Assembly (NCBI GenBank): GCA_905221605.1
Contig: CAJNDS010002125.1
Location: forward strand, 203,809 to 267,808
Length of the DNA stretch: 64,000 nucleotides
DNA from: Symbiodinium natans
Taxonomy: Eukaryota > Sar > Dinophyceae > Suessiales > Symbiodiniaceae
Reading direction: 5' to 3'
Part shown: piece by piece, positions 1 through 11,000 of the stretch
How positions within the stretch are numbered: position 1 is the first letter of the stretch
How the letters are laid out: each line of letters opens with the position of its first letter
The notes under the pieces: model-generated
What the model was told of the DNA's origin: nothing
The model's database searches: none
What the model saw: the letters and a program-made list of their open reading frames with translations, nothing else
Made by a program: the position numbers and the translations under genes

Positions 1-609
1 CCATGTAGGGGCTTCCGTTGAGAGCCATTTCTTTAGGCTCCAACCCTAAACCCTAACCCTAATCCCTAAACCCTAAGAGCCTGAGAGCGCGCCGTGGAGT
101 GGCAAAGCACGGAACCGGCTCCCTCCGCCTTGCCGCCTAGGTCGGATCTCGGGATTCAAGAATTTTGGCGTTTAGGGGATTAGGGGTTTAGGAATGTGAG
201 GGTGTAGGGAATTAGGGGCTAGGGGGATTGGGGGATTGAGGGGTTAAGGGGAAGGCTTAGGGGATTAACGGCTAAGGGGTTGAGGGGCTTAGAGGTTTGT
301 ATGGTTTAGGAGGCTTATGGGCTTACAGTTACCCCTCCCTACCTAGCACAGCCTCCCACCACACAGGGTTCATTAAGGTTAGGGTTTGGCCTGGCTGGCC
401 AGGTGCGAAATGAAATACGACTCATAATAATACGCCAGAAGAATCTAAGAGCATAATCATATAAGAGAATAATGACATCTAATGGTTTCAGTAAGAATAG
501 CTAGGGCCCTGCTACAGGTGCAATTGATCTAGCATCTTTCACAGACATGCACCTCCGGTTCAAATTCATTTTGCATTCCGTGGGCCCGGCAATGAAGATG
601 TTTCAAACT
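1..609. other. non-coding, downstream of the BTB gene
   Basis: Degenerate CCCTAA (40-80) and AGGGG-rich repeats (165-310). The rest shows no gene signal. Confidence 0.5.
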
Positions 610-3600
610 CTACCCGTGACTATCAGAAACGGAACAGCTGGCCAGATTCCACTTGCGGAGCCAGTGGGAGTTGATCACGAAGCTTTCCTCGTGTGCGAAG
701 GGCCCGCTCCATTGGATGCGGCAAGCAATAAACTGGCTCCCAGCGAAGTTCGCCACGGGCGAGCAATCTTCTAAGAAGGGGAAGTGGCAGGACTGGAAGT
801 GGCACTGCGTCAGCAAGCCTTAGTTGTCCCAGCACCTCGGGGAAACTTAAGGTTAACCTTTGGAATGATAAGGGGACTCTATTACTTATTACCCCAAAAG
901 GGTTAGTAAAGGTTACACACTACTACCAAAAAGGTTAGTAAAGGTTACATACGCTACTACCCAGAAACAGTCTGCCACCGCGTCCTGGCCGAAGCCCAGG
1001 TTGCAGTACTCAAAACGGCAGGCGCTGGCCACGCAGGCCTGCAGGCCATCTTTGAAGCGGACGTTCACGAAGCGGCTGCTCCTCTATGCTCCCCTTAGAA
1101 CCTTAATGAACATATTAATTATCTTTAATATCCTCTTGGTTTTTATATGAACAAAAAATAGTTCCCAAAAGGGATACAGTCCTTGGGAAGACAATGTCGC
1201 ACACCTTGGTGGCGAACTCGACCTCCCGGAACTCGCAGGGCTTCGCGCAGTGGACGCCCCGCAGCTGAAGCCGCATGCCCTGGAAGGTCAAAGACTCCAG
1301 CAAGTCGCAGTCCTCCAAGCCTTGGTACCCCAAAATTTAGGGCTGGGTTTAGGGTTTAGGGTTTAGGGATTACGGTTTAGGGTTTAGGGTTTTTTTTGCC
1401 ACCCGACTAGCCACAGCAATAGGGTTTAGGGTTTAGGGTTTGGGGTTTAGGGTTTCGACTTTAGGGTTTAGGGTTATAATATAGTAAGGGCACCTTTTTT
1501 GGGGGGTTGGTGAATTTATAAGGGAACCTTGAAGCAACAAACAAAAGGGTAGAGGGTACCACTGGGCTACCAAGAAGCAGAGGACGATCTTCCCCTCGCA
1601 CTCGATTCTGGGAAGTGTGCGCAGCTTTGCTCTTCTCAGGCTGATCGTGGAGCCGCCTTTCGTCATGCGAAGGACCCGGCCATGGAAGTAGGTACGCTCG
1701 CACACCACCCGGTCGAAGGGCAGCGTGATGTCTCCGTGCAAGTCTGTGTGGTTGAAGATTGCGCTGATGAACTGCCTGTCCTTCCTCGCTTGGCTTTGTT
1801 TCTCAAAGCCCTAAGGAAGCGCACGCTCCTACTTAAGACGCTCTTAACCCTAAACCCCTAAGAGACGAGATATATATATATATATATACACACATATATA
1901 TATATGTACATCAACAGGCTGAGCAAGTTCCGACCCGGTGTCCTATCTTCGTCACTGCCCTTGAACGTGCAGCTGTCCAGCTCAGAGTCGGCCACAAACA
2001 ACCTGGCTTGGGATGTCTCCCCTTTATCCTAACTGTCCTTGATAGGGAAACCCTAAAACCCAAAAACCCTAAAACCCTAAAACCCAAAAATCCTAAACCC
2101 TAAACCCTAAACCCTAAGTTGGTACAAGCCAAAAACCTGGGTCCCAGAGCCCAGCGCGACAAAACAAATGGAGGGCAACCGTAAGCCTGATTCCTGGAGG
2201 TTCGGGGTACTTATAACCCCAAATAGAACTGTACTTATGAGCCCCCTATGTCCCCTAAGTCCTCTAAGTAGGTTATACGCAGACTTATAAGTGGGGTTAG
2301 AAGTACCCAGAAACCTCCAAGAAAAGACTCGGTGAGCTGCTCTTAGAACCACTGAACCCCAAGTCCTATAACAACCGAAGCGCTGAAGGGAGGGGAGGAA
2401 CAAGAAGACCCCAAACCCCAAACCCCAAACCCCAAACCCCAAACCCCAAACCCCAAACCCTAAACCCCAAACCCCAAACCCTAAACCCCAAACCAAAAAC
2501 CCCAAACCCCTAAACCCCTAACCCCAAACCCCAAACCCCAAACCTCAAGCCCCAAGCCCCAAGCCCCAAGCCCCAAACCCTAAACCCTAAACCCCAAACC
2601 CTAAATCCTAAACCCTAAACCCCAAACCCCAAACCCCAAACCCCAAACCCTAAACCCTAAACCCGAGCCACTCTTCGGCGACTCGAAAGTTGCAGTGGAT
2701 GAGCTGCGACTCCTCCACGGAGGCCACCATCGTAAAGACGCCGAACCTGGTGGGAGGGCTTCAGGGTTTAGGGTTTAGGGCTAGGGTTTAGGGTTTAGGG
2801 TTTAGGGTTTAGGGTTTAGGGCTTAGGGTTTAGGGTTTAGGGTTTAGGGTTTAGGGTTTAGGGTTTAGGGTTTAGGGTTTAGGGTTTAGGGTTTAGGGTT
2901 TAGGGTTTAGGGTTTAGGGTTTAGGGTTTGGGGCTATATACAGGCTACGTCCGGACAGTAGTGAAGTTCTGCACGTCCATTTAAATTTCAAAAAAACATT
3001 CCAAGGCCCAGAAACTGCACATTCTCCATTCTTGAGCTGGTCACCTTCACCTCGCCAGCTGTCACTGTGAAAGACAAGTCGCAGTCGAACAGGTCGCACC
3101 TGTGAATCTCCTTGGCACCATGGTTTGGGGGGGTACCATGTAAGAATGATCATTTTTGTTCCTGAGTAGCTTAGGTATTCATAAAAGCGTAAAATGATTT
3201 TCAACAATGGCCGAGTCTCGATTTTCTTGACGTGGGAGTTCTCCAAGCGCAAGTTGCTGAGCCGGAGTCCGGCCAAGCTGATGCGCTCCATGATCATCTC
3301 TGACCGACACAGGCCAAGCTGGCTGAGGTCAAGGACCTCTGCCGGCGGAACTTCCTTGGTACCCCAGGAACCTTTCTATAATAAGGGCACCCTTTTCTGG
3401 TTAATTTCAAGGGAATCTTAAACCAATAAATAAAAGGGAAAAGGGCACCCTTTTTATAATAAGGGCACCCTTTTTTGGCTAATTTTCTAAGGGGGAACCC
3501 AAAAAAAGAGAGGGAAAAGGGCACCGCTGGGCTACCCAGCTTCACACACCAGCGACGCAAGGAGCTCTTTCGTGAGCTGCATCTTGGAGCGGCCAGGCAG

Positions 3601-4098
3601 GAGGTAGTAGTCCACGTACCTATACTCCCCTTAGAACCTTAATAAAAATAATACTGTTATATCCTCTTGGGTTTTGTATAAACAGAAATAAACAAATAAT
3701 TCCCAAGGGGTATATAGATACCGGCAGGCTTCAACGCGTGCCTCCAGGTCCAGGTCCTGTATGCGCTTCGCCATCTCCATCTGGGGCAAGTTGCCCCCCT
3801 GGCGCACGCACTCCACCAGCAAGGAGAAAGCCTTGGCATTGGTGGGGCCCTCCAGCACATAGCGGCCTTGCGAGTCCTGCTCACCACGTCGAAAGGTGTC
3901 ATCGTCCTGCCGTTCCTCCACCATTGCCCGCAGCACTGGGGAGACCTCATCTGTTAAGGACTTTCGTGGAACTTGTTCGCTGTACGTCTGACCACGAACC
4001 ACGAAGGTCACCATGTCGACCTCTGCCTCATGCTTGGCCCGGGGAGATGGAGAGAGCCGAGACTCGGGACGAAAGCTTGGCACACTCATCTGGCTCAT
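610..4098 (-). CDS. BTB-like domain plus pentapeptide-type beta-helix protein, 10 exons, 501 aa
   Basis: Exons that keep one frame: 4098-3722, 3619-3544, 3354-3220, 3110-3016, 2746-2663, 2002-1931, 1784-1579, 1320-1182, 1081-969, 818-610 (stop TAG). They sum to 1506 nt. Residues about 28-145 look like a BTB/POZ fold (VTFVVRG..., SPVLRAMV, GRYVLEGPTNAKAF, then EACRYVDYYLLP). The rest is a run of short strands such as LAGLRLSNLRLENS, CDLFDCDLSF, TQCHFQSCHF and FREVEF, as in pentapeptide-repeat right-handed beta-helices. BTB plus pentapeptide repeats is the known plan of KCTD9, which suggests a Cullin-3 adaptor or scaffold; that role is inference. The start Met at 4098 is the first in-frame ATG of a short Ser/Pro-rich leader; an ATG at 4014 is possible. 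Donors are GT (4), GA (4) and GC (1). Introns 1 and 8 are copies of one element family and introns 2 and 7 of another. The exact end of exon 5 is uncertain by 9 nt. Confidence 0.8.
1082..1181. mobile_element. family D inverted-repeat element, serving as intron 8 of the BTB gene
   Basis: Carries CTCCCCTTAGAACCTTAAT, ATCCTCTTGG and TTCCCAAAAGGG, the same layout as at 3620-3721. It fills the intron exactly. Confidence 0.85.
1321..1578. mobile_element. family E element plus TTTAGGG arrays, intron 7 of the BTB gene
   Basis: GGGCACCTTTTTTGG, AAGGGAACCTTGAA and GGTACCACTGGGCTACC (1485-1572) are the family E core. GCTT is repeated at both splice sites. The rest of the intron is degenerate TTTAGGG. 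Confidence 0.82.
2190..2313. mobile_element. family F element inside BTB-gene intron 5
   Basis: Ends CTGGAGGTTCGGGGTACTTA and AAGTACCCAGAAACCTCCAA are inverted repeats about 120 bp apart; the middle has TTATAAGTGGGG. Confidence 0.8.
2406..2663. repeat. CCCCAAA/CCCTAAA array in BTB-gene intron 5
   Basis: Seven-base units, mostly CCCCAAA in the left part and CCCTAAA near the exon at 2663. Confidence 0.95.
2763..2932. repeat. TTTAGGG array, about 23 units, in BTB-gene intron 4
   Basis: Near-perfect 7-mers between exons 5 and 4 of the BTB gene. Confidence 0.97.
3355..3543. mobile_element. two family E copies, intron 2 of the BTB gene
   Basis: Two GGGCACCCTTTT units in tandem with AAGGGAATCTTAAACC and GAAAAGGGCACC. 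GAAG is duplicated at donor and acceptor. Confidence 0.85.
3620..3721. mobile_element. family D element, serving as intron 1 of the BTB gene
   Basis: TATACTCCCCTTAGAACCTT at one end pairs with TTCCCAAGGGGTATATAG at the other. GTA is duplicated at the splice sites. Confidence 0.87.
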
Positions 4099-4311
4099 CT
4101 GCACTCCATGGCCCGGGCGGGCGCGAAACAAAACGGCGGTCGGAGGTCTGTATGGCTTCAAGATGATATGTATGATGCATTGCACGGCTCCTGCTATAAG
4201 ACTCCTGAGGTGCGAGATGGAATCACCACATTTGCTCATTGTAATGTGCATGTTGCAACGCCTGCGAGCAGAAAAAGAAGCCCAAAGCAGTGCGGTGGAT
4301 GGGTACGGATT

Positions 4312-4416
4312 GGGATGTTCCCCTTATTCTCACAGTCCTGAAAAGGGATTATAGTACCCCCGCCCCCGTATTATACTCCCTATTAAGGACTGCTAGTATG
4401 ACGGGGAACATCCCAA
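4312..4416. mobile_element. family A hairpin element
   Basis: TGGGATGTTCCCCTTA at the left pairs with GGGGAACATCCCA at the right; inner arms CAGTCCTGA and TAAGGACTG. The family occurs at least 13 times in the window. Confidence 0.88.
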
Positions 4417-5079
4417 GGTACGGAAACAAAAGGCTCGCAAGCGATTACGATCTATCATTATTTTGAGATTTGTTAAGAAATTTTTGCGGCAATATAGGGC
4501 TTATTTTCTATCATGTTTTGGGGGTTCTTAAGCAAAAACATATACATAAACAACTAAATAAATACATATACACACACACACACACGCACACATATATATA
4601 TATATATACACATATATATATATATATATTTATATTTATCTTCTGCAATTTTACGGTAATCCAGGGATTATTTTCTCTCATTTTAGAGTTGCGACCCCTG
4701 ATCAGGCAAGGCTCTCCAAGAGCCCAATCAAGCCTCAGCTGCCGATAAACTCCCTGCTTGGAGTCCCCACACAAGGAACGGGTTTGGGGTTTGGGGTTTA
4801 GGGTTTCTGCAAGCACTCTCTGCAGCAGCAGCGTTTAGGGTTTAGGGTTTAGGGTTGTTGCCAGGCATGTCCCATGGCCCTGCAGACCTTGCCGTGGCCG
4901 TGGCTCACCAGAGCACTTCGTGACACAGAGCGCAACTACGCATGTGCCGCACGCCTGGGTTCACAACAGCCGCCACATCCCTCCGGTGCCCATCCCTAAA
5001 CCCTAAACCCGAAAACCCAAAACCCTAAACCCTAAACCCTGACCCTAAACCCTAAACATCTCTGTCTGCGGCTGCAGCA

Positions 5080-8000
5080 ACGCGAGATCTCCCCCGCGCC
5101 GGGCATGAACACCAGAATCGAGCCTTCCAGTGGCCACTGCTTCGTGGCCTGCGCCCATGGATCACAGGTACCTAAACCCTAAACCCTAAACCCTAAACCC
5201 TAAACCCTAAACCCTGAACCCTAAAAGATGAGGGCTGAAAGTGCGACATCCTGGGGCCTCCTTGAGTAGAGTTCTGCAGTACCTGTTGTAGCTTTTTAAA
5301 ACTTTTCGGGAGTTCAAGAGGATAACCAATTCAGTAGTTCGGCTCCTGTATATTTAGGTCCACTGCGGGAAGGACGTGGAGGGCTTTTCAGTGGGGCATT
5401 CTTTCGGCCTCCGAGGTCAAGGAGCCGGACACGATGCCCAGAATGAAGCTGCCTCTCTGATCCGCGCGACATTCGGGACCCTAAAACCCCAAAGCCCCTC
5501 AAACCCCTAAAACCCCTAAAAACCCCTAACACCCCTAAAACCACCCCAAAAACCCTAAAGTCGTAAAACCCCATAAAGCCCTAAAGCCCGAACTTGAACG
5601 ATAACAGGGGCCCTGATGAAGATGATGTCCTCTCCCACGAAGGCACCAGTAACAACCTCAAAACGAATTGGTACCTGTCCGGTACCGGCTGCCACGTCTG
5701 GGGTCACCAACTAAACCAGGCCTCACAAAAACTTCAGTCCTCGCTTCAGGGCTTTGGGATTCGGATTTCCAGGGTATAGGGTTTAGGGTCAACCCCTTGT
5801 AGTTTTTAGGCTCCAGAAATTTCTATGAAATTTGTTTGGGGCTGTAGTTCAGGGTTCAGGGCTTGGGATCACTCCCTTGCGGGCCTTTGTAGTGCGTCGC
5901 TGGACGCACCACTCTGCAGGGTCCCGAACCCAAACAAGGTCTCTCCATGTGACATTGAAAACCTGTCCTGCCAAAACATCGGCAAAACCAGAAAACGAAG
6001 ACCCTTGTGGCTTTTCTTGAACTGAACTTGGGGGTTTTGGGGCCGAAGGTTCAGGGCTTTAGGGCCTAGGACCCCCCATGCGATGATGAGCTGCACAGCA
6101 AGTCGTAGTCGGTGGAGCCAGGTGGTCGCAAAGCCTGATGTGAAGCTCTGCTTGGGATAGTTCTCGGAATTAAGGCCCGCTTTGGTATCCGTGGTAGTAG
6201 GAAAAGCTTCAAGAGGCACAGAAAGATGTAGAGACACTGTTTACGCGGGACATAGAAGGAGCTTATTGCTTTGGGGCTTCTGATCTTCTGCAGGACGTAC
6301 TGAGCTCCGAACGTCTGCCTGGCGATGGTCTCCTCCACATCACAATGCTCGACGACTCGACGACCCTGTGACCTTGATCCCTGAATCTGCGAGGACTTGT
6401 CACGTGTAGTCATGGTCGACGCTGGAGCCCAGAACCCTGTGCACAAGCGATCGGGCATCTCAACGCGGAGTCCTGGTCTGGCGCCGTTGCCCTCCTCCAC
6501 CTGCCGTGAGGCCAAAGCTTCCGTTGTCACGCATTGGTGTGGCCAAATCTTGGCATCATGCCAGGCCTCCAATTGAGGCCTCTAGTTTCACCTCACTCTC
6601 TCCCTGTCTCCCTCCCTCTCCCCCTCTCTCCGTCTCGCTTGCTTGCTTGCAGCGCACAAGGGGCATGTTCTCCCACTCTTTCTCCCTGTCTTTCTCTCTC
6701 TCTTGTTCTTCTTTTTCTTCTTCTTCTTCTTCTTCTACTACGGGGCTTGAAGGGCCCAGGGGACCCTCCGCGCGCACGGGCGCGCCCTGGTCACTCAGAT
6801 CCGTTGGCTGGTGAGATTCTCTCTCTCTCTCTCTCTTTCGCTCTCTCCTTCCTGCAGACTTAGTGTCAGCTGTCAGCCCCGCGTGGGCCCGGCATACACC
6901 AGGAATCCTAAATCCCCAAAACATCGCCCCAAAGCCTAATCTTAAAATGATCTCTCAGATCTGGACCACCCCGGCAAAACACCAAGCGACTGAACACCTC
7001 GCCACTTGCCGCCTAAAGGAACCCCCTCGATACATTTTGTGGCACGCGTAGTCCCCTAGACAGCAGGAGCCCAAACTAACGGTTAACTTACGAAAGTTTA
7101 TAGGACCCAGCAGCGCCTCCTCCTCTTGGCCGCCTTTCCTGCTCCAGGCGGCCACGGTTCCCAGCAGGTCCTGGCAGCTCAAATGGGGCGGGTTCGGGCC
7201 CCAGACAAAAGAAGTTAACAAGTTCTACGACCCCTTATTGAACCACTTGTGGAGGGATCTAGCCTTTACAGATCATGATCTTTTCAACTCTGCCCAGAAT
7301 GGTTTTCCCAGCTCCAGACTCAGGGTGGATTCGGGTTTCGATTCCCTTCCGTCCTAGGGTTGACGACTCATTGGGTCATGGGTCGAGGGCCGCCAATCTT
7401 TTTCAAACCGGACCTAAGGACCCCCGCCGAAGCCCCAAACCCTAAACCGTGGAGTTTGCGCACCCGGGGGGCTAGGACTGAGCTTTGAGTGCACAAGAGT
7501 GTGGCTGATCTTGGAAGAGTACGAGTCCCAGATGCTTCAATATCGTTTGGGGGAGGAGGTAACCCTTACGGCGGGATGTTTAGTGTTTAGGGCTCCGGGG
7601 TCTAGGGTAGTTTAGGGGGTGACGTCTTCTTGTTATCCGCATAGCTGGTCGAAACACTCAGCAGAGACTGTCCCAGAACTGGTTTGGAAGGTCCTTGACC
7701 GTCTTGACCCTCACACTCGCGCCAAGAAGGCAAGGCAATGAAAGGTCTCGGATCGTCCAGCACTCTACTCTTTAGGGTTTAATCTAAGCACATAGAAATG
7801 GGGGAATCCTGAAATTAGGGTAGGTCGTTCCAGGGGAATCTTAGTATTTGGGTGTCTATAGCAACATTCTGACGGATGATCTCCCCGCCATGGCCTCAAT
7901 GTCCTCGAGATAGAACTCGTCCACCGGGAAGGTTCGCCTTTCAGGGTGTTAGGAGGCGTTTTTGGAGGCTTAGTGTTCGGAGGCTTCGGGTCAGTTGTGA

Positions 8001-11000
8001 CACTGACTGCTTGGCGGCACACTCAAAGAGGGCCACCGACAGCTAGGGGGCTCAGGGTGTATCATTTCGTAATTGCACATAGTGAACGTCGCCTCACCTT
8101 GGGCAGATGTTTGCTCAATGCGTCGTTATACTTTCTAAGCCTAGGAGGGCTGTGCAAACAAAAACCGACTTGCAATGGGTGAAGTGATTGCAGGCATGTC
8201 TTCGGTGTTCGACTCCAGATTTCCCCGGCAGCTCCTTGAGCTGAGAGTGCCAATCTTCCTACGAATTCTCCGGCTTCGTGTTTAGAGTGGGGCTTGTAGC
8301 GCCTCAACTTCTTACTCGTGCACTCCTTGCTCAAATTGGCGCTGTCCAAATCCTAAGCCCCAAATATCGGCTTCTTCACACCCTAAACCTAAACCACAAG
8401 CCCAGTCCAGCGAGCTATGGCCCTGCCCTGAGCCCCTAAGCCTTATCGTAACAGTCCTGAATCGGGATTCTGATAGGGGGTACTATAAACCCTAATTTGG
8501 ACTGGTAGTCTAAGGGGGAGCATCCCAACCCTAAGCCCGAAACGCTTGGAAACTCCCGGAGTCCCCCTCAGACCAAGGCGCCCTGGAATCTTGAGCACCG
8601 GAGGTGGCGATCTGAACAGGCCAGCCTCAAACACCCCGCCGGGGCTTCGGAGTTATTGAGGGCTTTGGGCCCCCATGTTGCATCCGCGCTGCGAAAGCTC
8701 ATGAATCCCCGTGGCCCTGAGCCCTAACACGATAAGCTGACATAATCCACAGATTCTAGCAGGGGTAGTTTCGTACGAGTAGGTTGGCCCTTGAAACCCT
8801 CAGAAAAAGTCTTCCTAACGATTATCCTCTTTTCAACCCAACCGGTTCAGTGCCCTCAAAACATAGTACTTCCAATTTATGACGATAATTCTCCTACTTA
8901 CAATATCCTTACTTGCGACCAGTTTTCTGAGGGTGATCTGTCGGATCTGAGTGCAACAGCTCAACAACCCCATATTTACCCAACAAATCCTTAATTGAGG
9001 AATATCCCCTCAGTTTATACTCGGCTACCTGGAGCCCCCACGTTCACTTCGAGTCCTAAACCAGGAAAGCGCAACTTCATAACCTTAAGCCCTAAAACTT
9101 GGGAGGTTCCCCCTTATACTAAACAACGAAGGACTGTTGGAAAAAGGGGGAACATCCCAACCTAAAATCCCTAAGCCCTTTTTTGTCTAAGCAGCCAGGC
9201 TCTGCACATCCATCGTGGCACTCATGAGCAGCACCTGCACTTTCGAATGCAAAGGCAGCAAGGGCTTTTGTTGCCTCGTTTCCTGGCCGTGCGACCACTC
9301 TGGGAACAACGCGACCTTCTCAACACCTTACCACAATGCCACTTGATGTGGACACCAGACAATGGTCACGGACCCTGCTCATCTGTGATGCCAATTACAT
9401 CTGGGCCTAAACCCCTTGATTTGAAGGTTTTTGAATCCCCTTCGTCGAGCGCCTTCAGCTGAGGCCGGGAGGGCAAGCAGTGGTGCAGCAACGTCAGCAC
9501 CTTGGCTGTCCGTCGCATCCTTGCTGGCATCTGCCCCGGTGCTTCTGAGGGCGTGCCCCGATGTGGTTCTACACAAAAGTTCATGGGCAGTACAATTGCA
9601 CGTGCCCTAAATAAGATCATAGACATTCCATAACCCCCTAAGCCAGGTACAACAACAGCTATCCATGACCCCTTCAAGTGCAGATGGTGAACATGGGTAT
9701 TTCCCTTCCAGGGGCACCCCTTGTTTTCGGAAACCCCCCACATCTCCAAGGCGCGAAGTCCATGTCCAGGCTGCGCTCATGCACCTGTCACAAGCTTTCG
9801 GCTGCTTCATTTTAACAAGAGCAGCTGGGCTGGGAGAGAGACCCAAGGCTTCACTTACCTCCAGTTTAGGGTTAAAGGGTTTATAGGGTTTAGGGTTTAG
9901 GGATTTGGGTATCCAAAAGCCTTCGCTGCAAGTTTTCTACAGATTTCGTTGCCAGTTGCGGCCTCATCCAGAACGAGGTGGGTCATGCTGTTCGACTGGA
10001 ACATGGACCTTTGTCGCTCATGTCAATTCATCCTGTCAGCTACTTGGAGGTTCATGGGTGCTAAAGAGCTACGTAGCAAGCACAGTAGTTACAATTGCAA
10101 GTTTGGCTAAAATGTTATTCAGAGTCTCTCCTCACCTTACTTGTAAGATTCCATAAGCCTGCAACGTATTGCGGCACGTTGCACGACCGCTTCGGCTTCA
10201 CGCCAGCTCAAACTCCCATTGCAAGACTTGCTGCAATTTGTGAGGAGGTCTCTGACCAGGAGGCACGTAGCCCTCCCGCTTTGGGGAAATAATCGCATCC
10301 GCGCAACTACTCTGCAACTTGGGCTCCTTCTGAGGCACTTCTCCAGGAGAGAAGAAACTCCAAACCGGGGCCCTGCACCCTGAGCCTCTTCGGCAGGCTC
10401 AATCGAAGGGGGTTTAGGGTTTAAATGTTTAGGGTTTAGGGCAAAGTGTGGGCAGAGGCGCTTCTCACCATCGGCGATGAGCCGACGAAGGAGGACGCCC
10501 AAGGTGCCTGGGGAGATGTGGACCTTGCTCCCTCAACCCTATGTGAGCCCGCCTAGGGGCTCCGTTTAGGGTCTTAGGGTTTAGGGTTTACGGTTTAGGG
10601 TTCAGGGTTGCTCCCTCAACCCTTAACACCCTTTCTGAGCCGCCCTCAACTGAAGACCAAATGTGGGGGGGGTTGGGCCCACTTCGGGGCAGGTAGACAA
10701 GGTACCATAGTTTCGAGAACCAGTTGCTATGTCATCGTCGAGCTTGCATCTTGCACGGAGAAGAACTCCCAGATTGATGCATTTAGCTGAAAAGACGAGA
10801 TGACTCGCATCAGGTTCCTTTGAAAAGCACGCCAGGCGGGTGGATGTTTGCTGGCTCAACTTTGTGTAGGAGTTCGCGGTGCCCTAAACCGTAAACCCTA
10901 AACCCTAAACCCTTCAGGACCGGGAGGTGGCCTCAAGCAACGGATGCCGAGGCTCAGAAGAGCAGCTGACATCGGTCCGGCCGCATCTTCGTGTCTCCCC

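Noticed and set aside
2763-2932. Chromosome end (telomere)
   Set aside because: Arrays occur in both orientations throughout the window, are short, and lie in introns.
3738-4166. Plus-strand frames rich in Pro/Ala
   Set aside because: Antisense to the BTB-like first exon.
4511-4816. Minus-strand frame with NINIYIYICVYIYIYVCVCV
   Set aside because: Translation of TA and CA microsatellites.
6556-6924. 122-aa minus-strand frame with a Glu-rich run
   Set aside because: Produced by CT/TTC microsatellite tracts.
7640-7720. Possible helicase exon reading VKTVKDLPNQFWDSLC
   Set aside because: Lies in the right place but lacks an AG|G acceptor in the needed phase; left out of the model.
8190-8349. 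Minus-strand frame DSANLSKECTSKKLRRYK as a helicase exon
   Set aside because: Helicase residues IPG|RTFPV join directly from 8582 to 7937, so this lies within the intron.
10720-10795. Second LGVLLR-like exon of the helicase
   Set aside because: It resembles the exon at 10507-10462 but has no AG|G acceptor in place and would duplicate a motif; probably chance or a dead copy.
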